This document shows positions 53,607-63,835 of a stretch of 64,000 nt of DNA, piece by piece. Positions within the stretch are counted from its first letter, which is position 1, and each line of letters begins with the position of its first letter. Where the stretch lies: the NCBI RefSeq assembly GCF_003628305.1, contig NZ_RBZM01000008.1, positions 124,001 through 188,000 on the forward strand, written 5' to 3'. Under the pieces are notes generated by a model. The model saw nothing but the letters and a program-made list of their open reading frames with translations, had not been told where the DNA came from and ran no database searches. This DNA comes from Cohnella endophytica. GTDB taxonomy: Bacteria; Bacillota; Bacilli; Paenibacillales; Paenibacillaceae. Both the position numbers and the translations under genes were made by a program.

Positions 53607-54776
53607 ATGACTAATGCTACTAATAATAAGATCATCCGCTTCGGCGTCATCGGTTGCGGACTTATGGGCAAGGAATTCGCCAGCGCAGCATCGCGCTGGT
53701 GCCATCTGACCGGCGTAGACTTCGAACCGAAAATCGTGGCCGTCTGCGATGCGATGCCGGCGGCGACGGAATGGTTCACGGCCAACGTGTCTAGCGTTCA
53801 GAGAACTTATAGCGACTATAAAGATCTGCTGACGGATCCGGAGGTGGATGCCGTCTATTGCGCGGTTCCCCATAATCTGCACGCGCAGATCTATGTAGAC
53901 ATTATCCGTGCGGGCAAGCATCTACTCGGCGAGAAACCGTTCGGAATCGATCAAGAAGCGAATCGCCTGATCTCGCAAGCCTTGCAAGAGCATCCAGAGG
54001 TCATCGTCCGTTGTTCGTCCGAATTCCCGTTCTACCCGGGCGTACAGCAGATCGTGCAGTGGGTGAATGAGGGCAAATTCGGCCGAATCATTGAGGTAGA
54101 GGCCGGTTTCTGGCATTCCAGCGATCTGGATCCGACGAAACCGATCAATTGGAAGAGGCGAATTGCCATGAACGGCGAATATGGATGTATGGGCGACTTG
54201 GGGATGCATGTGTTGCACTTGCCGCTTCGCTTCGGCTGGAAACCGAATTCGGTACGCGCGCTCTTGTCCAAGATCGTGCCGGAGCGTCCGGACAATCAGG
54301 GCGGCATGGTGCCTTGCGAGACTTGGGACAATGCGATTCTGGCCTGCGACGTGAAGCTGGCAGACCAGAAGTTCCCGATGGTCCTCTCGACGAAGCGGAT
54401 TGCTCCCGGCCATGCGAATACGTGGTTCATTCGGATTCAGGGCACTGCGATGTCCGCCGAATACTCGACGAAAAATCCGAAGCAGATCGCCTCGTTGCCT
54501 TACGCGCCTGGCGGACAGCAAGCGTGGCATGTGCTGGACACGCCTTATAAATCAGCTTATTCGACCATTACGGGCGGTATTTTCGAATTCGGATTTTCGG
54601 ACTCCATTCTGCAGATGTGGGCGGCGTTCTGCGACGAGGTCGTTCACGGCAACCAGATGCAGCAGGCTTTCACATGCGCAACGCCGAGCGAAGCGGAGGA
54701 CAGCCACAGAGTCTTTACCGCCGCATTAGAGTCAGAACGGACCGGAGGCACGATTCCGATTTCTTGGAGGGATTAA
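53607..54776 (+). CDS. Gfo/Idh/MocA family protein, oxidoreductase or NAD-dependent glycosidase
   Basis: 389 residues. Rossmann start (FGVIGCGLMGKEF), GEKPFG with the usual Lys, and a C-terminal domain with MGDLGMHVLHLPL. The MHVLH region, an acidic pair missing from simple dehydrogenases and the placement in a sugar operon leave open a GH109/GH188-like glycosidase that uses bound NAD. The plain reading is sugar dehydrogenase. It lies 26 bases after the aldolase and two bases before the next kinase start. Confidence 0.83.
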   Translation: MTNATNNKIIRFGVIGCGLMGKEFASAASRWCHLTGVDFEPKIVAVCDAMPAATEWFTANVSSVQRTYSDYKDLLTDPEVDAVYCAVPHNLHAQIYVDIIRAGKHLLGEKPFGIDQEANRLISQALQEHPEVIVRCSSEFPFYPGVQQIVQWVNEGKFGRIIEVEAGFWHSSDLDPTKPINWKRRIAMNGEYGCMGDLGMHVLHLPLRFGWKPNSVRALLSKIVPERPDNQGGMVPCETWDNAILACDVKLADQKFPMVLSTKRIAPGHANTWFIRIQGTAMSAEYSTKNPKQIASLPYAPGGQQAWHVLDTPYKSAYSTITGGIFEFGFSDSILQMWAAFCDEVVHGNQMQQAFTCATPSEAEDSHRVFTAALESERTGGTIPISWRD

Positions 54777-54777
54777 G

Positions 54778-56522
<1,745 letters not shown>

Positions 56523-56555
56523 AGGTCTGACGGCTGCCGAATCCGGAGAAGCATT

Positions 56556-57416
56556 TCAAGAGTATACGCGACCAAAGAAGCTCTTGATAAGCTTCGCAAC
56601 CTGTAAGCTTTGTTCTTCTAGCACAAAATGCCCTCCGCACAGAAAATAGGTTTCGATATGGACTAAATCTCTGCTAAAGGCATAAGCCCCTTCCAGCGTA
56701 AAGATAAAATCGTTTTTCCCCCAAGCTATGAGCGTTGGGGGCTGATAGGCTCGTAAATATTGTTGCCAGACAGGATATTGTTCAACGTTTTTTCTATAGT
56801 CGTAGCCTAGCGCCAATTGGATTTGGCTATTGCCGGGGCGATCCAGAAAAAACTGGTCCATCGTATACCCATCGGGGCTAATCAGATAAGGCTCGCACAC
56901 TCCCGTCAAATATTGCTTTTTCGTAAAATCGAAGGTGACAAGCTCGGCAAATGCCGCTACGGTTGTCGGGCTCGGATCAGCCCAAAGCGCTTTAAAGAGA
57001 TCGAACGGTTTCCCTAGACCTTTCTCGTCCGCCACTGCATTCTGAATAACAAAACCAAGAATTCGTTGCGGATTACGAACAGCCAGCCTAAACCCGATAG
57101 GTCCTCCATAATCATGAACGTACAAGAAATAGCGAGGAATGCAAAGCTTGGCGATTAGCTTCTCGATCACAATGGAGAGATTCTCGAAGGTGTATGGATA
57201 TTGTGCCGTCGTAGGCATACTACTGTTACCGAATCCGGGATAATCGGGAGCGATGACGTGAAACCGGTCGGCCAGTAGAGGGATTAAATCCCTGAACATA
57301 TGGGAAGAGCTTGGAAATCCATGAAGAAGGATTAGGGTCGGACGATCGGGGTGCCCGGCCTCCCGAAAAAAGATATCCAAGCCATCAATTTTCGTTTTTT
57401 TATATCTCACCATCAT
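56556..57416 (-). CDS. Alpha/beta hydrolase, epoxide hydrolase/dehalogenase-like
   Basis: 286 residues. HGFPSSSHMFR holds the oxyanion loop, the nucleophile is Asp102 in YVHDYGG, the acid Asp is in WGKNDF and the base His is in GGHFVLEE. An Asp nucleophile fits epoxide hydrolases or haloalkane dehalogenases rather than esterases. The true substrate is unknown. ATG 57416 follows GGGAG; ATG 57413 is also possible. It converges on the isomerase gene and looks unrelated to its neighbours. Confidence 0.85.
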   Translation of the reverse strand: MMVRYKKTKIDGLDIFFREAGHPDRPTLILLHGFPSSSHMFRDLIPLLADRFHVIAPDYPGFGNSSMPTTAQYPYTFENLSIVIEKLIAKLCIPRYFLYVHDYGGPIGFRLAVRNPQRILGFVIQNAVADEKGLGKPFDLFKALWADPSPTTVAAFAELVTFDFTKKQYLTGVCEPYLISPDGYTMDQFFLDRPGNSQIQLALGYDYRKNVEQYPVWQQYLRAYQPPTLIAWGKNDFIFTLEGAYAFSRDLVHIETYFLCGGHFVLEEQSLQVAKLIKSFFGRVYS

Positions 57417-57537
57417 GTCAGCTCCCTATCCGAGCGCATTTCCCGTCATAACAAAAATATGTGAAGAAGATTCCTTTGAGACTTTCTAATTTCACAAGCG
57501 CCTGGCCGGGATCGATAGTAGTCTCCCGGCAAGACGA

Positions 57538-57570
57538 AAAATCCACAGCCCGTTAGAGGCTGTGGATTTT
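57538..57570. terminator. Hairpin terminator downstream of the small-protein gene
   Basis: 13-bp perfect arms (57538-57550 and 57558-57570). On the minus strand the right arm ends in a T run, so it terminates the 58117-57607 transcript. It may also insulate the hydrolase promoter. Confidence 0.75.
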
Positions 57571-57606
57571 GCTTTATGAAGTGGGTTATCTAATTTAGTC
57601 GGCGAA

Positions 57607-57834
57607 TCAACGGATTTTGGAGAAAGAAATCCAACTGAGGACGTTGATTTGCGTTTTTTTGCCCCTGTCCTTGACCATGCCGTAAAATTTCCCTAAGAAT
57701 TGCTCCCACTTGCCGCCGAGCTCTTTGCTTGCCGCATGATTCTCCAATGCGGCATGTATGCTTTGATCGATGGCCTGCTCCAAGTGAGCAAGCGCTTCTC
57801 GAAGATGATCATCAATCGTTTGATTCTCCTGCAT
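57607..57834 (-). CDS. Small hypothetical protein
   Basis: 75 residues, not recognised. The N-terminal half is acidic and helical (HLREALAHLEQAIDQS), probably coiled coil, followed by a basic C-terminus. No membrane segment. It overlaps the preceding small gene by 23 bases, and GGAGATA precedes the ATG. It lies at the end of the P-type ATPase locus and may serve it. Confidence 0.6.
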   Translation of the reverse strand: MQENQTIDDHLREALAHLEQAIDQSIHAALENHAASKELGGKWEQFLGKFYGMVKDRGKKTQINVLSWISFSKIR

Positions 57835-58117
57835 GCGGCATATCTCCTGTCTCTTCGAATGGACTGATTTCCGCGGCGATTTCCTGATCGAGCTTTTTCT
57901 TCATCCGTTCGAATTGGGCTTCGGCAACAATATCTTCGATCTCGTCCCGAGCCACTTGCAGGACGTACTGGATCCGGCCCGTCAATCCGGCGGCGGCGCC
58001 TTGGGTTCCGGTTTCTGCCGAAGGCTTCAAGGCGTTTCTCGCAATCGGCCAAAGCGTAGAAGCCGCATACGCGAGCGCGGCGCCTACGATAAGCTTTTCG
58101 GCGTTTTTTTCCAACAT
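57812..58117 (-). CDS. Small single-span membrane protein of the ATPase locus
   Basis: 101 residues. One hydrophobic helix at about 8-27 (IVGAALAYAASTLWPIA), an Ala/Gly-rich turn and an amphipathic acidic helix (about 55-85). DUF5132-like proteins of this size often sit beside P-type ATPases, but I am not sure of the family. AGGAGG lies 10 bases upstream of the ATG. It is located just downstream of the double ATPase and its terminator. Confidence 0.65.
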   Translation of the reverse strand: MLEKNAEKLIVGAALAYAASTLWPIARNALKPSAETGTQGAAAGLTGRIQYVLQVARDEIEDIVAEAQFERMKKKLDQEIAAEISPFEETGDMPHAGESND

Positions 58118-58144
58118 GTGCGGTTAACCTCCTAGGTACATTTG

Positions 58145-58176
58145 CAAAAAAAAGCTATTCCGCAGCTAAGCTGCGG
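58145..58176 (-). terminator. Terminator of the double ATPase gene
   Basis: CCGCAGC/GCTGCGG arms (58160-58166 and 58170-58176) followed on the minus strand by TTTTTTTT. The stem overlaps the last codons and stop of the gene. Confidence 0.85.
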
Positions 58177-61100
58177 AGTAGGAGAGTGTCCCGAAGCGCT
58201 TCGTCTCGTTGTTCCTGTCGAGCAAGGACAGGATCGGCTTCGAAAGCCAAGAAATCGAGGCTGCGACGAGTAGGATCGGACCCCATTGATACAGAGAGAT
58301 CGGCGCGGTATGGAAAAACCGGTTGAGCGAAGGCATATACAGCGCGCCAAGTAGAGCGAGCCAAGAGATGCTCAGTGCGCCGACGAGGAAGCGGTCTTTA
58401 CTCCAGTCGCCTACCGTCTGCTCGGTACCTTCCTGCCGCCAAGAGAACGTTTGGATCAATTGTCCCGCAACTAGCGTCGCGAAGGCGATGCTTTGCGCAA
58501 CCGGCACCGGCTGACCGGAGGCCAGAGCCAGACCGAACAGTCCGAGCGACCCGGCGCCTAGCAGCACCCCGCGAGTAATCACCTTCCGGTAGAGCGATTT
58601 ATCCACGATATCGATCCGTTTCGTCTGTTTCGTCTTGCTTCCGGGATTGACGGCCAGAATCATGGCCGGCAACGCGTCCGTCAGCAGGTTCATTAGCAAA
58701 ATTTGAATCGGTACGAGCGGAATCGGCATACCCGCGACAACCGCCACGCTCGTTACGAGAATTTCCGCAAGATTGCCGGTAAGCAGGCAGCCGAGAGCCT
58801 TGCGTATATTGCCGATAATCGTGCGGCCTTCCTTGACCCCGTCTACGATCGAACCGAAATGGTCTTCTTTTAGGATGATATCCGCGGTTGCTTTACTGAC
58901 CTCGGTGCCGGCTCGCCCCATCGCGATTCCGACGTCGGCCTGCTTGATCGCGGGACTGTCGTTCACGCCATCCCCGGTCATGGCGACGATATGCCCTTTT
59001 TTACGCATCGTACTGACGATACGCAGCTTATGCTCCGGTGTCATGCGCGCGAAGATGGACACCTCGTCGACGCACCGTTCTAATTCTTCATCGCTCATAC
59101 GGTCCAACTCGTGACCCGAGAGTACTTGACCCGGCCCGGCGATATCCGTAATTCCGATTTGCTCGGCGATGGCGATCGCCGTGATCGGATGATCTCCGGT
59201 GATCATGACCGGCTTTACGCCGAGAGACAGCGCCTCTTGAATGCTTTTTTGCACATCGGCCTTCGGCGGGTCGATCATGCCGGCCATTCCGACATAGATC
59301 ATATCCCGCTCGTCCAGATGCGCCTGCTGGTCATGCTCATCCGCTTGCAACGGCCGATAAGCGAAACCAAGCACGCGCAGCGCGCTGGAGGCAAGCCGTT
59401 CGCTCTGCTCCAGAATGCCCGCCCGAATCTGCTCGTTAAGCGGGCGGACTTCGCCGTCCTGCTGATACTTGCCGCAGCGGTGAAGTATCGATTCTACGGA
59501 GCCCTTAGAGAAAATAAAGCAAGCGTGACCGGACGAGGTATCTTTGCACACTACGCTCATTTTTCCGGTGCCGGAGTCAAAGGGCATCTCCGCGCCGCGA
59601 TGCCAATGGGCCAGCCGTTCCGGTTCGATCCCGCCTTTATAAGCCATCGCCAGCAATGCGCCCTCGGTCGGATCTCCCTGCATCGTCCAGCGGTTTTCTT
59701 GCTTAACCAGCTTGCTGTTATTGCACAAGGAGGCAATCTGCAGAATTCGCAGAAGCTCCGGCTGCGTGACGGAGCTTTCGGATTTCGCCGATTCCGGCCG
59801 TTCGATGCTGCCGTCTCCAATATGACCCTCCGGATCGTATCCGCTGCCGGACACATGCCAGGTTCGGCCGACGGCGGCGATTTGCTTGACCGTCATTTCG
59901 TTTTTCGTCAGCGTGCCGGTCTTGTCCGTACAGATGATAGTCGCGCGTCCCATCGTCTCCAGAGCCGAAAGCTTGCGTACGAGCGCGTTTTTCTTGGACA
60001 TGCGGAATATGCCCGCGCTCAGCGCGATCGTAATGGTGACCGGGAGTCCCTCGGGAATGGCCGAAGCGGCCAGCGTTATCGAGGTGCTCACCAGCTGAGG
60101 AAACGGAATGCCACGGATGAGCCCGGCTGCGAATACGACGCTTACGGCGATTAAGGCCCATTTGATAAATTTTTTACTGATGGAAGTAACCTTTTCCTGG
60201 AGCGGCGTAATCGTTTTCTCATTGGCCTTGAGTAGCGACATCAGGTGGCCGAACTCCGTGTTCATCCCGGTTTGGACGACGACGCCCAAAGCTTTGCCGC
60301 GGGAAATATCGGTGCCCATATACAGCATGCAGCTTCGTTCCGACAACGGACAATCGCCGTCTGCCTCATTTTCCTTCTTCGCCACGGGCACTGATTCCCC
60401 GGTTAACGCCGATTCGTTGACTTCGAGGTTCCATGCGCGAACCAGGCGAATATCGGCAGGCACCCGGTCGCCCGGCTCGAGGCATACGATGTCGCCAGGC
60501 ACTAGGTCTACGGCGCTTATGCTTTGTTCCGCGCCTTCCCGGATGACCTTGGTGATCTGAGGCTGGAACTGGGTCAAGCTTTCCACGATCCGCTCGGCTT
60601 TACGTTCCTGGAACGTGCCGACCGCCGCGTTCGCGAATAGCACGGCGCCCATGGCGAGACCGTCGAAGAGTCCCCCGGTATACAAGGCGAGCACCGAGGT
60701 GCCAAGCAGGATCAGCGTCGTAAACTCTTTGAATTGTCCGGCATAAGACACGATCCAAGGAGTTTGCCGCTTTTCCTCCAGATGATTCATGCCGTATCGG
60801 CCGCGCAATTCGTTCGCTTGAACCGCGGTTAAGCCGCGCTCGACTTGGACTTGAAGCCGTTCGGCGACGCGTTCCCAGGGCAAGCCGTGCCAAGCGACGG
60901 CCTCCGCAGTGGCGGCTACTTCGTGACTGGCCCCGAAGGCGGCGTCGATGGAATGAACCGCGGCAGCCGGAAATTCCCGTTTAGCCAGTTTTTGCGAACG
61001 AGAAAGGAAGGCTAGGGAGAGGCCGTCGCCGATCAAATTCGCAAGCGGGGCGCTGAGCACTCCGACGGCGGCAAACAGCGATCCGAAAACATTCCACTTT

Positions 61101-62899
61101 TTGGTTACTTGAAAATGCTGGTTGACCGCGCTCTCGATTTTTTGAGCGGACTGTCTGGCGTCCAACAATGGACCGAGCTGATCGAACGTGATGCCGGCCA
61201 CGCCGGCTTCCCTTAAATAGCGGCTAAACTCGCCGGTAGACTCGCTTACGAGGAGTACTCCGTCTCCTTGCTGATGAAGAGCAGCGATGCGCTCGACCGC
61301 TTCACCGTAAGACGCACCGAGCCAATCCGTCCCCAGTGCGAGTTGAGCGAGAGCTTCCTGACCGATGACGGAGTTATCTTCCAGCACGGCAGTCCGAATG
61401 CCCTGCCGCTGCGCTCGCGCGAGCAGCGCCGTCCGCTCGGGATCGAGCTGCCGTCCTCTGTAGATCAGCCCTTGGCAGACCCACTTGCCTCCGGTTTGTT
61501 TGGCCAGGTACAGCACGTTGCTACCTTTGGTCTCGATCCGTTTCGCTTCCAGGTAATACCGTTCATAAGACACTTCGTGTTTTCTGCAATAGGCGAGATT
61601 ACCGATGCAATAAGACGTATTGCTGATCGTGCCGAGAATGCCGTCCTCCTCTTCGACGACGCGGAAAGCCGCGCGAACGGATCGGCATGTTTGCTTAGCC
61701 ATCCGCAACACTTCCTCTTTCCAAGGATGTTCGGATTTCCCCATTAAGCCTGCGGCTATGCAAACCATTTTGTCCGGCTTCTCCTCGTGGGACAAGCATT
61801 CCGTCTCTTGAATATTCGTCTGCATGAGCATGGATGTATTGTCCAGGAGCAGCGTACGGGTATGGGCTAATTGCGCTAATTTCTCTCCGTGAAAATGATT
61901 CGGCTGCGATTCGTTGGCGTACAGCTCTGCCTGCTGCCACGCCGTTTGCACCGGAATCGTCGCCGGTCGCGGATTGGCGGCAAGCAATACCGCGATAGCC
62001 CGCAACGGACTTCGGGTAAACAGCAGCGTGCCGGCCGCCGCGGCCACGCCCCAGCGACCGGCACGCTCGCTGTAGGCTTGAATGTCGGGAGAAAGCGGCT
62101 GAGAACCTGCTTCGGTTAGTCCGTTTCGGCTGCGTCTCCAGCTTACGTATTGGAGGAGGCTTATGGCGCCCAGAACGACCAGGTTCTCCCGAATCAGCGC
62201 AAGTCCTAGCGCGGCGGAGCCCAGAATCAAGTCGGGACTTAGCTTGCCTTGCTCAGTGAGACGGGTGAAACCCCTTCGGAGGAAGGGGTATCCGGTTACG
62301 ACCGCGAGCAGCCCGGACATGTAGAAAGGAACCGGGCTTTGGGCCAATGCCGACCTGCCGAAGATCAACTGTTTGGCTCCAAGCAGTAGAAGTCCGCTCA
62401 TCGCAAGCGTAAGCGGAAGGGGGACGCCAGGCGGCGAAGCGGTTCGCGGATGGAGCGAAGCTGGCAGCATGCTCGGAGCTACGGACGCATCTCTTGAGTT
62501 CTGTATGTCATAAGTATAGGCCGGCAGTTGCGGAGGCGGCTCCCGGGTCTCTAAGGAGGCGGCAGCTTCGGCGCGTTCAACCGGTTCGGCAATTTCCGCT
62601 GCGGGCGTGTTCCGAGGAGCTTGGATATGTGTTTTATCGCGATCCAGTCCGGCGTATTTGCTCTCCAATAGCGCGATTTGCTGGAGGAGCTGATGCTCGG
62701 ATGTTCGTCGTTCGTCATAAACGAGGAATATTCGGCCGGTAATCGCGGATGCTTCAGCTTTAGTGACGCCCGCCAGGAGCGTTAGATCCCGGCGCAAAGA
62801 CAATTCTGTCGGCGTACTGCGCAGCAGACCGGCGAATTCCCAGCGAATACGTCCCGGCAATAAACGGATAAACCTGCTGCGAGGGGCGGTAATCGACAT
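58166..62899 (-). CDS. Double P-type ATPase: inactive P1B-like half fused to a P2A-like cation pump
   Basis: 1577 residues, about twice the usual size and close to mycobacterial CtpH/CtpI. An Arg-rich HMA_2-like start (RFIRLLPGRIRWEF) leads to a first ATPase half. There the phosphorylation motif is degenerate (Asp353 in LLLDNTSML instead of DKTGT), and its hinge and nucleotide motifs are also eroded. The second half is complete: TGES with Glu835, PEGLPV with Glu950 in M4, phosphorylation at Asp992 (CTDKTGTLTKNEM), TGDGVNDSPAIKQADVG and M6 NLLTD (Asn1404, Thr1407, Asp1408). The M4 and M6 residues match the Ca2+ site of P2A pumps, so Ca2+ or Mn2+ transport is likely. The start at 62899 follows AAAGGAG. 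Confidence 0.9.
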   Translation of the reverse strand: MSITAPRSRFIRLLPGRIRWEFAGLLRSTPTELSLRRDLTLLAGVTKAEASAITGRIFLVYDERRTSEHQLLQQIALLESKYAGLDRDKTHIQAPRNTPAAEIAEPVERAEAAASLETREPPPQLPAYTYDIQNSRDASVAPSMLPASLHPRTASPPGVPLPLTLAMSGLLLLGAKQLIFGRSALAQSPVPFYMSGLLAVVTGYPFLRRGFTRLTEQGKLSPDLILGSAALGLALIRENLVVLGAISLLQYVSWRRSRNGLTEAGSQPLSPDIQAYSERAGRWGVAAAAGTLLFTRSPLRAIAVLLAANPRPATIPVQTAWQQAELYANESQPNHFHGEKLAQLAHTRTLLLDNTSMLMQTNIQETECLSHEEKPDKMVCIAAGLMGKSEHPWKEEVLRMAKQTCRSVRAAFRVVEEEDGILGTISNTSYCIGNLAYCRKHEVSYERYYLEAKRIETKGSNVLYLAKQTGGKWVCQGLIYRGRQLDPERTALLARAQRQGIRTAVLEDNSVIGQEALAQLALGTDWLGASYGEAVERIAALHQQGDGVLLVSESTGEFSRYLREAGVAGITFDQLGPLLDARQSAQKIESAVNQHFQVTKKWNVFGSLFAAVGVLSAPLANLIGDGLSLAFLSRSQKLAKREFPAAAVHSIDAAFGASHEVAATAEAVAWHGLPWERVAERLQVQVERGLTAVQANELRGRYGMNHLEEKRQTPWIVSYAGQFKEFTTLILLGTSVLALYTGGLFDGLAMGAVLFANAAVGTFQERKAERIVESLTQFQPQITKVIREGAEQSISAVDLVPGDIVCLEPGDRVPADIRLVRAWNLEVNESALTGESVPVAKKENEADGDCPLSERSCMLYMGTDISRGKALGVVVQTGMNTEFGHLMSLLKANEKTITPLQEKVTSISKKFIKWALIAVSVVFAAGLIRGIPFPQLVSTSITLAASAIPEGLPVTITIALSAGIFRMSKKNALVRKLSALETMGRATIICTDKTGTLTKNEMTVKQIAAVGRTWHVSGSGYDPEGHIGDGSIERPESAKSESSVTQPELLRILQIASLCNNSKLVKQENRWTMQGDPTEGALLAMAYKGGIEPERLAHWHRGAEMPFDSGTGKMSVVCKDTSSGHACFIFSKGSVESILHRCGKYQQDGEVRPLNEQIRAGILEQSERLASSALRVLGFAYRPLQADEHDQQAHLDERDMIYVGMAGMIDPPKADVQKSIQEALSLGVKPVMITGDHPITAIAIAEQIGITDIAGPGQVLSGHELDRMSDEELERCVDEVSIFARMTPEHKLRIVSTMRKKGHIVAMTGDGVNDSPAIKQADVGIAMGRAGTEVSKATADIILKEDHFGSIVDGVKEGRTIIGNIRKALGCLLTGNLAEILVTSVAVVAGMPIPLVPIQILLMNLLTDALPAMILAVNPGSKTKQTKRIDIVDKSLYRKVITRGVLLGAGSLGLFGLALASGQPVPVAQSIAFATLVAGQLIQTFSWRQEGTEQTVGDWSKDRFLVGALSISWLALLGALYMPSLNRFFHTAPISLYQWGPILLVAASISWLSKPILSLLDRNNETKRFGTLSYSAA

Positions 62900-63054
62900 G
62901 AAGTGACTCCTTTCGGGAATAGCTGCGATTTTTAACATAAAAAGTAGTATATACAGGATGAACTTGGTTATTCGTCTAAGCCTTACGCATAAGCCGCCGC
63001 GCTTTGAGGGATAATCTTATCTATTAAATGGATCAATCAGGGAGAGTGCTGCTC

Positions 63055-63282
63055 ATGATAAAGTCACGAATAGGTTTGATGTTGGGCGCGGCGGCTTTAT
63101 TGTTGGTTTTGTCGCCGGAAGCCAGAAAAGCCGTCAGAAGGTGGGCGGTCAAGGGAACGGAGACCGTGCTCGATTTATCCGAAATAGCCAAGGATACGGG
63201 TACCGCGGCGCAAAGCAAGCTGAAATCTCTGATCGCTCACGGCGATGAAATAATTCCCAGCGGCACCGACCGACACCACTAA
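63055..63282 (+). CDS. Small single-span membrane protein
   Basis: 75 residues, divergent from the double ATPase. One hydrophobic helix (about 4-20, GLMLGAAALLLVLSP), a basic stretch (EARKAVRRWAVKG) and an amphipathic C-terminus. It is not a recognised family, but in size and layout it resembles the small protein at 57812. The start at 63055 follows GGGAGAG. Confidence 0.6.
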   Translation: MIKSRIGLMLGAAALLLVLSPEARKAVRRWAVKGTETVLDLSEIAKDTGTAAQSKLKSLIAHGDEIIPSGTDRHH

Positions 63283-63356
63283 AGGAAATCGGGGCACAAT
63301 CTGAAACGACCGCGAAATGCGGTTAACAAAAAGGAGGTAAGAAAGGAGGGTTAGGT

Positions 63357-63698
63357 ATGTTCCAAGGCGGCTCATTATGGGCAGGCCTTCTCTCGGGAGG
63401 CATGTCGCAGTTTCAAGATACCAGAAACTTGCGGCAAGGGCAGATCGGGAAGAGGGAGTATACGAAGCAAACCGTAGAGAACGCAACCGGAGCGGTCGGC
63501 GTAATGGCCGGCGTGGAATACGGGGCGGTGTTGGGAAGCGCGGTACTGCCAGGCGTAGGTACCGTGGCCGGAGCGATGCTCGGAGGCGTGCTTGGGGACA
63601 GGCTCGGCCGAATGTTGGGCGGGCAGGCGGGCAATATGTTAGTTCAAAACCCGTTGGTTAATAAAGTAGTCGAGCCGATGGAAGAGATCATCCAATAA
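63357..63698 (+). CDS. Glycine-zipper membrane protein
   Basis: 113 residues. Residues about 42-100 are a run of small-residue repeats (GAVGVMAG, GVGTVAGAMLGGVLGDRLG, GGQAGN), a glycine zipper expected to pack or oligomerise in membranes. It lacks a signal peptide. Two consecutive ribosome sites (AAGGAGG, AAAGGAGGG) precede the ATG. It lies 74 bases after the small membrane protein gene, probably on one transcript, and a terminator follows. A partner role with the double ATPase is inferred from proximity. Confidence 0.7.
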   Translation: MFQGGSLWAGLLSGGMSQFQDTRNLRQGQIGKREYTKQTVENATGAVGVMAGVEYGAVLGSAVLPGVGTVAGAMLGGVLGDRLGRMLGGQAGNMLVQNPLVNKVVEPMEEIIQ

Positions 63699-63703
63699 TG
63701 AAG

Positions 63704-63732
63704 AAAGGCGGGAGCTTAAACCCGCCTTTTTC
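63704..63732 (+). terminator. Rho-independent terminator after the glycine-zipper gene
   Basis: AAAGGCGGG (63704-63712) and its complement (63721-63729) are followed by T. Confidence 0.85.
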
Positions 63733-63835
63733 TTTGTACATAACGGATTGCAAACGAAGCGGATTTTGCTTTTGTAGAAGCGGTACTTGTATATTTATAA
63801 GGAATACATGGAACTGACAACCGGGAGGAAATAAA

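Noticed and set aside
59111-60154. 347-codon plus-strand frame opposite the P-type ATPase
   Set aside because: It is fully antisense to conserved ATPase motifs (DKTGT, PEGLPV), has no ribosome site and its residue usage is unlike a real protein.
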